The notes beneath the pieces are model-generated. The model ran no database searches. It saw nothing but the letters and a program-made list of their open reading frames with translations, and was not told the DNA's origin. From Mesostigma viride (taxonomy: Eukaryota; Streptophyta; Mesostigmatophyceae; Mesostigmatales; Mesostigmataceae), in contig RPFO01000082.1 of assembly GCA_009746045.1 (NCBI GenBank), positions 3,405,968 to 3,469,967 of the forward strand: a stretch of DNA of 64,000 nucleotides, in the 5' to 3' direction. The stretch's first letter is position 1. Each line of letters opens with the position of its first letter. Shown here piece by piece: positions 21,298 through 33,045 of this stretch. The position numbers and the translations under genes are program-made.

Positions 21298-24200
21298 TCA
21301 TCGCGAGCGGAACCAGATGAGGACTTTAAGGAAATCTTCGAGCGTGAGCATGCCACCGCCACGATCGTTGTCCTTGAGCTTGCCCACCAGCTGAGGCACC
21401 TGGCGTGTCTCATCACATGGCGGGTGGCAGGAAAGAATTTGTGGCATCCAAGGAACATGCATGTGACATGTTAATCAGAAGGCTACCTACAAGAAGCCAG
21501 CCACCAAGAATGGGCAGTGTGGCGAGAAATCGTCCACACGAGGAAAACAGATGCTAAGTGCATTATTTCTGGACGCGATGCTTTGCATTCCAGTCACGGT
21601 CTTTCTTCAGGAAATTCATTTCAGCACAGAAATAAAATATTCAATCAACGTCAAAAATTCAGTTGTTGTATATTCGACACGTGGGACCTGCTCTTGTGCT
21701 CTCTGGCAGATGCATTGTGGGTGGCCATGCGCCAGAAACGCAAAAGCCTCCCTCGCCAAGACAAGCTGCTGACCACCCTCCCAAGACGCTCCCAACACCT
21801 CCAGACCACAACAACCATCCCATGCACCACCCTGCATCGCAGGCATCACACAAGGGATCAAGCTCAGCCAGCCCCACACCCGATTTATGTCCACATAACC
21901 CTCTTGGCACTTTACAATGATGTGTTCAGTCCCCACCCAAGTCTTTTGATGCAATACAACATGGGCTCACTCACGATCAACATGCACACTCCCTCCCTCC
22001 CTCCCTCCCTCCCTCCCTCCCTCCCTCCCTCCCTCCCTCCCTCCCTCCCTCCCTCCCTCCCTCCCTCCCTCAGTCAGTCAGGTCGCGCTGCATGGACCAC
22101 TATGTGCACCATCAAGTGCACAGCGACCACTGCGTAAACCAGCAGGGGAAAGGCCGCCCACGTCTTCAAAGACAGTAAGGATAGGATTTGTATCATAGCA
22201 TAGGGTGAGGCCACGACAAGGGGCTCCCCACCACCACTACTCTGGTCGAAGACCTTGGTGAGGTTTAGGCTTTCATGTTTTGCTGTAGGGGGAACCCATC
22301 CTTAATTCCTTGGACACGATGTCGAGTCAACAGGGTTTAAGACCCGGAAACTAACAGGCGACCCCTTGTCCCCTCAGTGACGACATTGACGGTTTAGGGT
22401 CTCGTCATGGACTTATTAAGAGCACTAGCCAGTAGCCAGCTCAACTCCTCGGAGATGGCGAGGATGAGGATTAAGAGTTTGAGATTCAGAATCGGACTGT
22501 TCACTATTGTGAATTAAGGATCGGCCTTAACCTCCTCAAAAGTGGCAACGAGAGTCTTAGCTTTAGGGTTTACATTAGCGCCATTGCAGATTAGGGACTT
22601 GCCCCTTACCTCTTCAGAGACGACGTTGAGGTCTGCCAGCACACACAGGTCCTTGAGGTAGGACACGTTGATGGTGGCGTCCGAGCCGCCGGAGCCCGAC
22701 AGGATCTCGAACGCGTGCTTGAGGCGCGCCAGCTCACTGTCCTTGAGCGTGCCGGGCTGCACCTTCATCGCCTGGGGGAGGAAAAAGGGTGGCAAGGGGG
22801 TTTTGTGGGGTTGGCAAGGGGTGGTAAACGGGCAGCGAGGAGCGGCAAGGGGTACCACAAGGGTGGCAAGGGGCGGCAAGGGGCAGAGGTGGTTTGTGAG
22901 CTGTGTTAGACGGGGATAAGTGTACTTCACAGAAGGGGGGTTAACTGGGGGTTCCTAAATACGGGGGAGATAGCGGGGCAGATTGCAACAGGATTTGATA
23001 GGAATGGCTAGTCATACTTGGCGTCACCCAACAGGGCTTGAACTCGTGTCCAGCCACGACCCCACCGTTTGTCACAAGGCCGTACTGCACAGGCTCAGTA
23101 CCTTGGCGTTCTCGCCTCGGCGTCCATAAGAGTGCCCATCGAGTTACCACTACTACATCGCCCAAAGTTTCGAGTGTGTGTATTAGTGGGGGAGGGCCTT
23201 GAAGCTCGCATTACAAGGATTTCAGCAAGGCTAGAGGCTTGCAATATTCTTCACAAGAAAACAGTGTTCATGATAGCTTTGGTGTCAGGTTTGGAAGTGC
23301 GAGCGTTGCTGAAGTGACAAAATGCCCATATTTTTACTAAAAAATATACTAGTATAGTATATTTTATTACATATTTATTTTATTATATATTTTATTATAT
23401 ATAGTAGTACTAGGATTAAAATAAAACTTGTACAGATTAGCATACAGGGTGACCTACTACTTGCCCAATAAATACGCTGGACAGTATAGACACCGGTACA
23501 TGCGACCCTTGCCCCATTCCTTCTTCGTGGAACAAGCCTCAGCTCATGGGCCAGAAAGAAAGGCGTCCGAATCCATTCATCCCTCGTGATCTCATCCTCT
23601 CACCTGCCTCGCTTTGGACCAAACAAAGCTCACCCCGCTTCATCGTGAATCAACAAAACCCCACCTGCTTCGCCTTCGGCCCCTGCTTGGTGGGCGACGT
23701 GCGGCCCTTGCGAAGGTGCGCCACCTCGTGGTACATCACCGAGTAGGGCTGGGCGAGGTCCAGCGCGGGCAGACGCTGCAGAATCCGACAGCAGGGGGGC
23801 AAGGCGGGGGGGGAGAGGCGGAGGATGAGCACCAAAGTTGAACCAAGTTCGGCAGGTTCAGTGGGCGGCATGTGTTTAGTTGCGTACGTGTGACCCTGCT
23901 TCCTCCTTTCTTCTCTGGTACTTACGTGTGCTGAGCAGCTGTGTGCACTTGTGTGTGTGTGTGTGGTTACTTGTGTGCGTGTGAGCGTGTGTGCGTGTGC
24001 GTTTGTGTGTGCGTGTGTGCGTGTGCATGTGCGTGTGTGCGTGCCATGAACCAAATAGAAGTCAGCGTATGCCTCGCTTGTGTGTGCGTATGAGCCTGAA
24101 ACTCGTGGACCAACTTTGCCATTTGAGGGCGCCTCAGGCCCGAGACCAAAAGTGGTGCGCATTAAGCGAGAAACACCGCTACCTTCTGGCCACCTGGAAC

Positions 24201-27200
24201 AACACTTGTAACCTAACGTGCCCCAACCCACCCATGCGCGCCGCTGTCACATGAGCATTTAGGATGCTGACGGTAACTACATGGTGACGGTTACTGTACG
24301 GCGACAGTAGTACAAAAGCATCTGCCAAGCTGTGCACGGAAGCACAAGTGGACACTTTTCACCAGGCGCACGCTTGGCATCAAGCACAAGCTCAAGGCAC
24401 CCGGTATAAGCCTGGCAGCAAGCACAAGCGTGGCACCAGGCACAAGCCTGGCAGCAAGCACAGACCAACGGCTTGTGCAGGTTGCCATGGAGGCACCGCT
24501 CCTCTGACATCAGTCTGACGTTAACCTGACATTAGCCTGACATTAGCCTGACATTAGCCTGACATTAGCCTGACATTAGCCTGTAACAAACTCCAGTCAC
24601 CAATGTCAGTCACGAATGCACCCTTCCCTAGTGAGCCGTGGACATCGTACCGGGACACCCAGGTCTTCCTCCTCCTCCTCGTCCCCGTAGTCTGCGCCAT
24701 CGCCCTCGCCCCCCACATATTCCTGCACCTCGCCCCCCTCGCCCCCCCCGGGGGTAACCCCTTCCCCCCCATCGACCCCTTCCCCATCGAGCGGCCCCTC
24801 ATGCTGCTCCCCCGACCCATCCCCCCAATGCCCCGGCTGCTCCCCCCCGTCCTCCCCCTCCCCCCCCACCAATGGAGGCTCCCCCGCCATGCCCCCTTCT
24901 CCGCCATCCTCCCCCCCACCCTCTCCCCTTCTGGCCCCATCCACCCGGGGACCGAGATGGATCGTGCTCCCCGGAGAGAGTGGCCCTGTGCGCGGTGACA
25001 GCGGGGGCTCCCCGCCACCCGCCCCCGGGTGGCGCTCGCACACGTCCCTGGGCAGATCGGACAGCAGCTCGGCGCGCCTCTCCCTCAGCTTGCGCAGCTC
25101 GGCGGGGCTGATCTCCGTCACCGAACAGGTCGCGGGCGCGCCGGCCACCCACTCGCCACTCTGCTTGCGGCGGCGCGCGAGGCTGTAGTATACGCCTAGC
25201 CCGTCCTTGCGGTCCTGGGGGTGGGGGGGGAGGGGGGGGAGGGAGAGGGGTAGGCCGTTGTGGTTGGCGAGTTGTGATTGGCCCGAAACACAAGGAGACG
25301 CAAGGCATGCCATTCGCCAGAATGTAAACAACTATCAATTTGCTTGAGATCAGTGCACCACGCATACGTACATGAAAGAAAGCCTATTGCGCAGATAAAG
25401 AGTTGGTTGGGGGGTGGGCAGGAGACCGAGCACTATTGATGGAGACAACATTTCCTGGACGCAAGATGCTTGAACGTGGTTAAGGACTAGCGTCGTTGTC
25501 TGCGAGGACAGGTGCAAAGACCGCACAAGCCTTGCCTTATAATCGTCAACAAGCTCATTCAGTTGTTTACAAATAAGGTGAAGCAGGGATAATGCATTCC
25601 TAGGGGCAGTGCGCCTGTTACATGTATCTTGCCCATTGCCTCGTGTGTCATATATATAACTGTGACGATGCATATGCTGCCCCCTGCGTATTCCTACGCA
25701 ACCAACATGGGCAATGGCTACAACCATGTTCAGCCCAACGGCTCGACCTGTTCGTGCTCCATTACCACACGCCACAAAGGCCCCGGCTACGTGATTATGA
25801 GTCAGTTATCAATCAACTTATTCGTCACTGGGCGCCGCCTGCTCGTACCTTGTGGAAATGGCCGATAAATATGTCGCCATTCTTGTAGCACTGCAGGAAT
25901 GAAGGGAAGCATAAGGACAGTACACATAGGCATGGCGTTAAAAAGCAGACGAGACGTCGGCGTTGCATAAAGTCAATGCACATAGGCATGGCTCTAGTAA
26001 GCAAACACAGCATCGTTATATATGTGTGTGCAGACGTGACCCTAAGTACAAACACAAAAGGTTATACATGTGTGTGTGTGCATGACCCTAGACAGCAAAC
26101 ACAAAAGGCTAAACGTGTGCTTATATGACACTAGATAGGAAACACAAATGGTTCCATATCTGTGCAGATATTACCCTAGATAGTGCACACAAAAGGCTGA
26201 ATGTGTGCTTATATGACACTAGATAGGAAACACAAATGGTTCCATATCTGTGCAGATATTACCCTAGATAGTGAACACAAAAGGTTACGTGTCGGTGAAT
26301 GCGCAGCCGAACAACGTTCATGCAACAACGCAAGAGCCGGTATTGGTGCAGATGCAAGCCTAAGTCCGGTCAGCTAGTCATGGCCATGAAAGGGGCACTG
26401 CGGAATGTGGGCCCTTGCGCCATGCCCGGCATGTGCTGGCAACGGCATCGTTGCCCACCAACCACTAAACAACCGCATACGTTTGGGTGCTGTCCTTGCA
26501 GCAGATTAAACCATAAGAGCTTGATACATGAAAAAATATTACTACGAGTGTAAAATAAAATAAAGATACAGGACACACCTTCCATTGTCCTTACATGGAA
26601 AATGGAGCACGCGTGGAAAAGCATGCCGTGAGAGGGTGCCACCCTGTCAGGTATGCCCTGCACAATCCCTCTTCTGGCCTTCTCTTCTGGGCCATCTCAT
26701 GCCAGCGTGAGAGATCATGGGTGTGGATGCATGCCACCCCCTCATGCACGCATGCACGGCACTACTGGTCTCTGCCATGCAGCCTTGTCTGCCAACGGTA
26801 GGGAACCCATCCACCGGACACGGAGATTCATCACGCTTCATATACAGTGTTTCGATTAAGGTTTTTGCGCTAAGCGCCATGTGGCATATTGAACTAGGGA
26901 AACTAGCTTTGGCTCGGCCAATTTGTGGCTTTTAGCCGATAAAAATTGGGCTAGGCACGGCCACATGTGGGGACTGGCGGGCGGGCGAGTCAACTGGATT
27001 CCCTGGTCACACAATGCTCCCTTCTAAACCTGTCACCTGCCACTGGCGGGCGGCCTTCTGAGTCACTGGGCACTCAGTCCCGTACTCTACTCCCGTTTCT
27101 GGCCAGTCAGCTAGTGAGCGTCAGGCGACCAAAGCACGCGAGTCGAAAGCCACGGGGCACTGGGCCATTGTTGCCTGGCGGACGCTACTCCTAGTACTAC

Positions 27201-30200
27201 CAGGGAGAGTTGCGGCAAAGAGCCGGCTAGAACACAGATTGACACGGCCAAGTGTTGCGTCACAAGGAAGTAGCTTTGGATTCAACGCGGCCATTATGCG
27301 GCGACCAGCAATCGCCACGTAGCACACCACCGCCACTTGGTGGCGTCTTGGGAACTGTCATTTGGGGGTGATATCGCCACAATTTGCTAAAGCAGGTGCT
27401 ACACCGCCACATTTGGCGAGAAAACGCCACCAATCGAAACACTGTTAATACAGCGGTACTATTGCTATCTATCAACAACACAGAATATATATACTACTAT
27501 ATAAGAATATATATAATACTACATACGAACATATATATTCATTGAATATGATAAATTACGGAGGCGAGAACGACATGCAACAGAAGGAAACTAAACCCCG
27601 AAAAGAAGAACCATCATGACAATAATGAGAATCCGACACGGGCATGCAAGGGTCAAGCCTGGCAGCACAAGGTACAACTAACAACAACACCAACCTACGA
27701 CACGCAGCAACACATCTGCCGGCCCACCAGGCCGGGGAAGTGACCAACACCGCCTGGGTCGCAACAAAGTCGGCCTGGACGTGGTTAAATAACACATCAG
27801 CCACCGTGCGAGTGAGGGCGAGGGACAGGCCCTGCCGCCAATACGAGGACCATGTCCGTGCAGACCACGGGCCAGTCTGACACTCGAGGTCGAGGCGGTC
27901 TTCCCGCCGCTGGCAGCACTCGTGAAAAAACTCTGGCGTCTTGGGGACCATGGCCCCGAACTCCTCAAGGACAAAGGGGATGACCTGGTGGGGCCCCACA
28001 TTGCCGTAGGAGGCAAACTTTTCGCGCTCGGCCACAACGGCAGCAGCACCAGCATCAATAGCCGCCCGGAGGATGTGGCGACCAGCAAGCGGCCGAGCCA
28101 CGGAGACATCAATGAGCAGGTGGCAACCCTGCCCATCGTAGTCCAGCACGGTAATGCCGGGCCGGTGGTTGGGGGAATAGAGGGCGGCCCCATCCGCGTC
28201 CTCACACTTGATGTTGGAGTGGGGAAAGACCGACCAAATCAAGGCACACACCACCCGGAGGAGAGTGGTATGGAGATAGAGGAACCAGTTCTGCTGGCCA
28301 CCCATGCACGCGATGTAGTGCCTGCCAGTAGCCTATCGAGAGCAAGCCCGCAGCTGCCACAGGCCGCCCCCGCCATGATGAGAGGTTGCTGGGCAAACAA
28401 CTGGTGGCGGATGGCGACAGCGTAAAGGGCCGGAACCAGCGTGAACAGAGGGTTAATGGGGAGGTCGCGCAGGAATGCGGCCTCCACGCTCCCCTCAAGG
28501 GAAACGGAGTGAAGCATAGCCTTCCCCGGCCTGATTGTTCAAGCTCGCATGCAGACCTATCCTGAGTCGGCGCGGTGTAGTATGCCCGCGTAGGTCTTGT
28601 GGTGTTTTTCATGAACGCAGGCAGGGAAGACACTGGGAAGAATATATATACAGCTATATAAGAATATATATACTACTATATAAGAATATGTGGGTGTTTC
28701 CACACTTGACTTCGACTAGCTCGGAAATTCCCCGGATTTACATAATTTTGTAATCCCACCTAGTCGGGGTCGGGGTCGGCGTGCAGGACGGAACTGTCCG
28801 AGATTGGCAGGAATATCGGCCTCGGAAAGCGAGCTAGTCGGGGATACAGTCACACTTGCCGCTCGCGGAAAAAATTGTGTTCCTTCAATCGGTGGGAAAC
28901 CGGTACGGAAACGACCTCGAACCCAGAAGAAATCAATGGAATTTACTGAATTTTCAGCCTAGTCTCCGCTAGCCAGGGGGGGGGGGGGGGGGGGGAGGCT
29001 AGGCAAAACTAGGCGAAAACTAAGCGAATTTCGGAAATCCGGGCATTTTCACCTAGTCCGTAGGGAATGGCCCGATTATACCTAGTTCGCTTTGCTAGTC
29101 TGACCACGTGTCGACCTAGATTTCGCTGAAATGCCCCGGATTTTGCCTAGTCGAAGTCAAGTGTGGAAAACCCCTACATACGACTATATAAGAGAAAAAA
29201 TACTACTATATAAGAAAAAATACTATATCAACAAGGAGACAACTATATACTTATATATATACTTCTATAAGAATGAATAATAAGGGGGGCAACATGGTCC
29301 CGAACACTGATGTACAAAGTGCAGTTCCATGTGCAGCTCCATTCAACTTCCAGACGAAGGATAATGAATTGGAACTGACAAGGGAATGCTGGCACGGTCT
29401 GGCGACCGGCCCCATGCCCCCCCCCACTCACGATGGATCCGTCGCCCGTCTTCACCCCTTTGTCCCAGTTGCCCGAGTACACGTCGAGGTTGGTGTACAG
29501 CATCGCCCCGTGGCCGTGACGCTCGTTGTTGAACACACCACCGCTGTAGACCTGCGGTTGGGTTGGGTTGGGTTGGGTTGGGTTGGGTTGGGTTGGGTTG
29601 GGTTGGGTTGGGTTGGGTTGGGTTGGGTTGGGTTGGGTTGGGTTGGGTTGGGTTGGGTTGGGTTGGGTTGGGTTGGGTTGGGTTGGGTTGGGTTGGGTTG
29701 GGTTGGGTTGGGTTGGGTTGGGTTGGGTTGGGTTGGGTTGGGTTGGGTTGGGTTGGGTTGGGTTGGGTTGGGTTGGGTTGGGTTGGGTTGGGTTGGGGTG
29801 GGTTGGGGGGAGGAGAGGCTACTTGTTGAAGGTCAGAGCTAGGTCATGAGTTACCCTGTTGAACACGCTGTACCTGTAGACCTGTGGGCACGGGGAGGGA
29901 AAGGGAGGGAAGGAATTCGTCAAAGGCCAGAGCTGGGTCTTAAACTACCCTCTTGAACACACAGCCACTTTAATCCTGCGGGACGAAAGGGGGGGGGAGG
30001 GGAGATTTGTGTGGTGTGGAAGATATGCCTACGGTCGAAGCTAGGCAATAATTGACTGCCAGCAAGAAAGAATTTTAAGGCAATTGATGGATACAAGCGA
30101 GCGCAAGAGGCAATGCTAGCTATTTTAAAATTCATGCACAAGTATCCTTGGGCATATTTCAGCTGACAATGGGAGTTCTCGTGAATACCGTATCATTTGG

Positions 30201-31009
30201 ACAATGTTCAAATAATGGAGCATGTAGGCACATTGCAAAGGACAGCTTAAATCTTGCATGCTGTAAGTTGTTGGCACACGGCAATCGCATGAAGGAATTA
30301 CTACAAAAGCATTCCTAAAACATACTAAGTTTCAGGGGTTTTGAGGAGTGCTTGTAGTTTCAATAATGACATGGCTCCTCGATTGAAAGCACATTGAACA
30401 CTGCCCAATTTTCAGCCAATGATACGTACTTACCTCTCCATTCTTGTAGTGAAAAATGCCGTTCCCTTCCTTTTTGCCTTCGACCCACGTGCCCACATAA
30501 AGCAGGCGTGGTGGCTCTGCCGGTGACAACCCCGGCACCCAATACTCCCCATGACCGTTGGGCCTGCCAGCCAGCACCTCGCCGATGTAACGGCCCCCAT
30601 TCGCTCCCGCGATCTCGGCCCTCCCATCCGGCCGCATCGTGACCAGCTGCCGGCATTTCCGCCCCGTGAATTGCGGGACGACGCGGGTTTTCATCTTCGG
30701 AGATGTGGTGGACAGTGTCTGCAGCTTCTTCATGATTTTGCTGGAAGGGGGATCTACCTCTCTGTATTGAGAGGATGGTGGAGGCGCTTGCCGGATGATT
30801 TGCGCGCGGCGGAGAATGGCCTTCTCGGCCTTGCTGATAGCGGCCTCCTCGGATCCAGCATGAGCGACATCCTGCTGGTCATCCTCTCCTGGTATCCCAT
30901 CTTCTCCCCCGTCGGAGTGGGCCCCGCCCGGCTTCCGAGAAAGGCTGCCGCTGCCTTTCCGCGCACTGCCAGTAGAAGCCTCGTTTCGTCTGAGATCACG
31001 GCCCGTCAT
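21298..31009 (-). CDS. MORN-repeat / EF-hand protein, seven exons
   Basis: Exons (5' to 3'): 30434-31009, 29432-29551, 25849-25890, 24651-25214, 23665-23775, 22610-22771, 21298-21390. All are phase 0; total 1,668 nt, 555 residues. The N-terminus is basic and low complexity. MORN repeats start near residue 140 (GGRYIGEVLAGRPNGHGEYW) and run through VGTWVEGKKEGNGIFHYKNG, VYSGNWDKGVKTGDG, NGDIFIGHFHK and GLGVYYS, with the repeat spacing preserved across four exon junctions. A Gly/Glu-rich stretch follows, then an EF-hand-like pair at the C-terminus (LARLKHAFEILSGSGGS; DNDRGGGMLTLE with Asp1, Asp3, Gly6, Glu12). MORN repeats usually bind membranes or scaffold flagellar and cytoskeletal complexes, and EF-hands suggest Ca2+ control; this role is inferred. 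The donor of exon 4 (GTACGA at ~24,650) is the least certain point. The start is the first ATG after an in-frame stop at ~31,097. Confidence 0.82.
21988..22071 (+). repeat. (CCCT)n array
   Basis: About 20 units of CCCT, ending TCAGTCAGTCAGG, inside intron 6 of the MORN/EF-hand gene. Confidence 0.95.
23940..24052 (+). repeat. (GT)n-rich tract
   Basis: Interrupted GTGTGTGCGT repeat in intron 4 of the MORN/EF-hand gene. Confidence 0.9.
24350..24585 (+). repeat. Short tandem repeats (CAAGC type and 11-bp ACATTAGCCTG)
   Basis: 24,355-24,470 carries imperfect AGCACAAGCNTGGCACCAGG units. 24,510-24,582 has six copies of the 11-mer ACATTAGCCTG and variants. Both are just downstream of the proposed exon 4 donor on the coding strand. 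Confidence 0.88.
26050..26290 (+). repeat. ~50-100 bp tandem repeats
   Basis: Units containing AAACACAAAAGGCTAAACG, GTGTGCTTATATGACACTAG and CCATATCTGTGCAGATATTACC are arranged twice in full and once in part. They lie in intron 2 of the MORN/EF-hand gene. Confidence 0.85.
26845..27444. mobile_element. Short inverted-repeat DNA transposon (MITE), ~600 bp
   Basis: CAGTGTTTCGATT at 26,845 is matched by its exact reverse complement AATCGAAACACTG at 27,432-27,444. Sub-terminal sequence is rich in CGCCAC/GTGGCG. No coding capacity. The flanks are TA-rich, but a clean target duplication is not evident. Inside intron 2 of the MORN/EF-hand gene. Confidence 0.7.
27850..28540 (-). pseudogene. Retroelement-derived relic (zinc-finger plus nuclease-like C-terminal region)
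   Basis: The minus strand carries ACGSCGLALDRLLAG followed, in another frame, by a NHRPGITVLDYDGQGCHLLI segment, DVSVARPLAGRHILRA and AEREKFASYGNVG, then VIPFVLEEFGAMVP. This order (a C..C/H..H-type finger, then LIDVSV, then a Lys-rich helix and F-x-x-E-x-x-G) is common C-terminal to reverse transcriptases of some protist and algal retroelements and resembles a restriction-like nuclease; I infer this from pattern memory only. No RT core is present, and frames are interrupted. Confidence 0.5.
28692..29174. mobile_element. Short inverted-repeat DNA transposon (MITE), ~480 bp
   Basis: The left end GGGTGTTTCCACACTTGACT and the reverse complement of the right end GGGGTTTTCCACACTTGACT continue together through TCGACTAG (26 of 28 bp). 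Many internal CTAG-containing motifs (CCTAGTC) and a G-run at 28,977-28,994. Non-coding; in intron 2 of the MORN/EF-hand gene, flanked by TA-rich TATATAAG repeats. Confidence 0.78.
29556..29796 (+). repeat. (GGGTT)n array abutting a 3' splice site
   Basis: About 48 perfect GGGTT pentamers. On the coding (minus) strand this is (CCCAA)n ending CCGCAG|GTC at the acceptor of exon 2 of the MORN/EF-hand gene. It resembles a telomeric repeat but is internal. Confidence 0.97.
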
Positions 31010-33045
31010 GCGGGGAGCACGTGAGGGCGATGCGTTTGGCGCAATCGGAAATTGCGGAGGCGGCTTCTCACGATAATTCACGACCACGACGCGCGGTTAT
31101 TAAAGAAACCACAGCTTAAGCGCGAAGCGGAATAGCATCTGTTGCATAATTTTGCCTGTTTTCCAGATTAAAATCAGCTGAGGTTAATTAGGAAAGGCAA
31201 CCTGTCTGCGCACCTACATTATTCAGTTTCCGTCGAAGCACGCCGCAGTGCTTCCAAAGCATCTGTCTGAGGCCTGCGGCATTAATCGCCTTCGCGTAGT
31301 TTGGGATTGCTAAATAGTGGTATCGTGCGACCATGCTATTGCCAAATACATTTTAGCACCAACACGATCGTTGCTCGTTGTTGGCTATGGGCATATGGCT
31401 ACAATAATAACCGTCGAGCTGCGTACAAGCACGAGTACAAAGATAGACTCCCGCCATGACCTGTGAACTGTGAACACTAGGCCCCGGTACTAGGTACCCT
31501 CAGTCAGTCAGTTTATTCCCACGCCGGTTATCCGGCGCGGGAATAAACTCAACTCAACTCAACTCAAAGCCGGTTATCCGACAGTGATTGTTGTTTTTGT
31601 TGTTGTTGTTGTGTCCCACGCCGCACATAAGCAGCAGAGAATCTGTAGTAGTGGCCAGAGTCCTGTTGTTGTTGTTGTTGTTGTTGTGTCCCACGGCGCA
31701 CATGAGCAGCAGAGAATCTATATATAGTGGCACATTAGATGACTGTGGTCTGTGGGGGTTCCGGACAAGAGCAAAAATCATGACTTAGCACTTCTCTTAA
31801 CTCTTAAGGAATCCAGAAAGGACTCGCCGTACCGTCCGTCGGAGCATGAAGAGCAGATTCCATGGACTTGGTGTAAGAGAACAGTCTCTGCTGCCCATGT
31901 GTTAAAGAGAATATACAGCAGACCTTAAGAGAATATTCTCTTAGCTCCGATCTTGCGGGGGGACAAGGATAGAGTGCCACGTTGCGATGTCGTAATATAT
32001 GAGAATTCTCTTGTCGGAAGCAGGTCCGACAGCGTCGCCCGTACCAGCTCTGGTCTTAGTAATAACTGCGCTCTTATAGCTAAAGATAAGAGAAAATTAA
32101 GATCGAAGTCTCCGGAATCCCACGAATATTTGATATACACCGTTTATTCAACTCCCACTCGCAAAACTCCTTATGCCTACCGTAGTACAAACGGTCGTGT
32201 ACCACGTGGTTGCGGGGAATTGAGCTGAAAATTGTCGGGGCGACCTGACAAGACAGCTGGCTTCCCGCTACACAGATCCGTAAGGTATCTTTCCAATGTA
32301 AATGCGCTGAACCGATGAGTAAACTTTGCGCTGAACGGGTGATCAACTTGCAAGCCTTGCAACTTGCGCACTTGCGCTACCTACTACACACGATATTAAT
32401 CTACGCCAAGAAATGCGTTTCTTAGCCAGACAATCCGTATCTATCATACGGCATATGTCGCGCCCTGCTTCAAGTGTACACCGCCCAAATGCGCGGGAAG
32501 TCTGGAAAAAAGATGCACAACAGTTGAGCGTCGCCCAAAATCGTTAAAAGTGGGATCTGGAAACTATCCTCGCCTCCGCAGCGCCCTTTTACGTTTTGCA
32601 GCACGAGTGACGGGACGGTCTTGGCGTGAATTGGCGCAGGCAAAGCACCGGGCAACTTTTCACGACTTGAAAGCGTTTTCGCGAGGGAGCACAATGATGG
32701 CCGTTTTGCCAGCTTATTTTTCGGAGCGATTGAGAAAAGAGCAGGGCGTTCCGCAGCTCGCGCCATGAGCGCGAATTATGTTCAGCGTTGTGGTGACGGG
32801 TGCTGTTTCCTTGCCGATAAATTACGAGAATGCATGCATTGATGGACAATAGCAGTTCCGCCCAATTTGTTCGGCAGCATGCAGATGTAGCTTGCGCCTG
32901 GTCGGGGCAGGTGAACTCTAAATGCTTTACTAGATGGTCCTGCTTGTGTGACAGTCTGTGACTGGAACGCCGATGTAGTTTGTGACGCTGAATTTATCAA
33001 GAAAGCAAATTATGAACGGGAATTGATATTATTGAAACGAACACC
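31010..33045. promoter_or_regulatory. Region between divergent MORN/EF-hand (-) and WNK (+) genes
   Basis: About 2 kb with no supportable gene. It includes a perfect-looking hairpin (31,511-31,548) and a ~85-bp duplication (about 31,590-31,650 and 31,670-31,735) of (GTT)n plus GTGTCCCACG and GAGCAGCAGAGAATCTAT sequence. The promoters of both genes must lie here, but I cannot point to elements. Confidence 0.5.
31511..31548. repeat. 17-bp inverted repeat with 4-nt loop
   Basis: GTTTATTCCCACGCCGG, loop TTAT, then CCGGCGCGGGAATAAAC. The only difference between the arms is an A/G that gives a G-U or A-C pair. Followed by (AACTC)5. It could be a structured end of a small retroelement or a transcription-related hairpin. 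Confidence 0.8.

Noticed and set aside
29556-29796. Chromosome end
   Set aside because: Telomere-like GGGTT repeats lie between two exons of one gene and are internal to the contig.
29273-29849. Gly-Leu-Gly-Trp-Val repeat frames
   Set aside because: They translate the (GGGTT)n array in an intron of the MORN/EF-hand gene.
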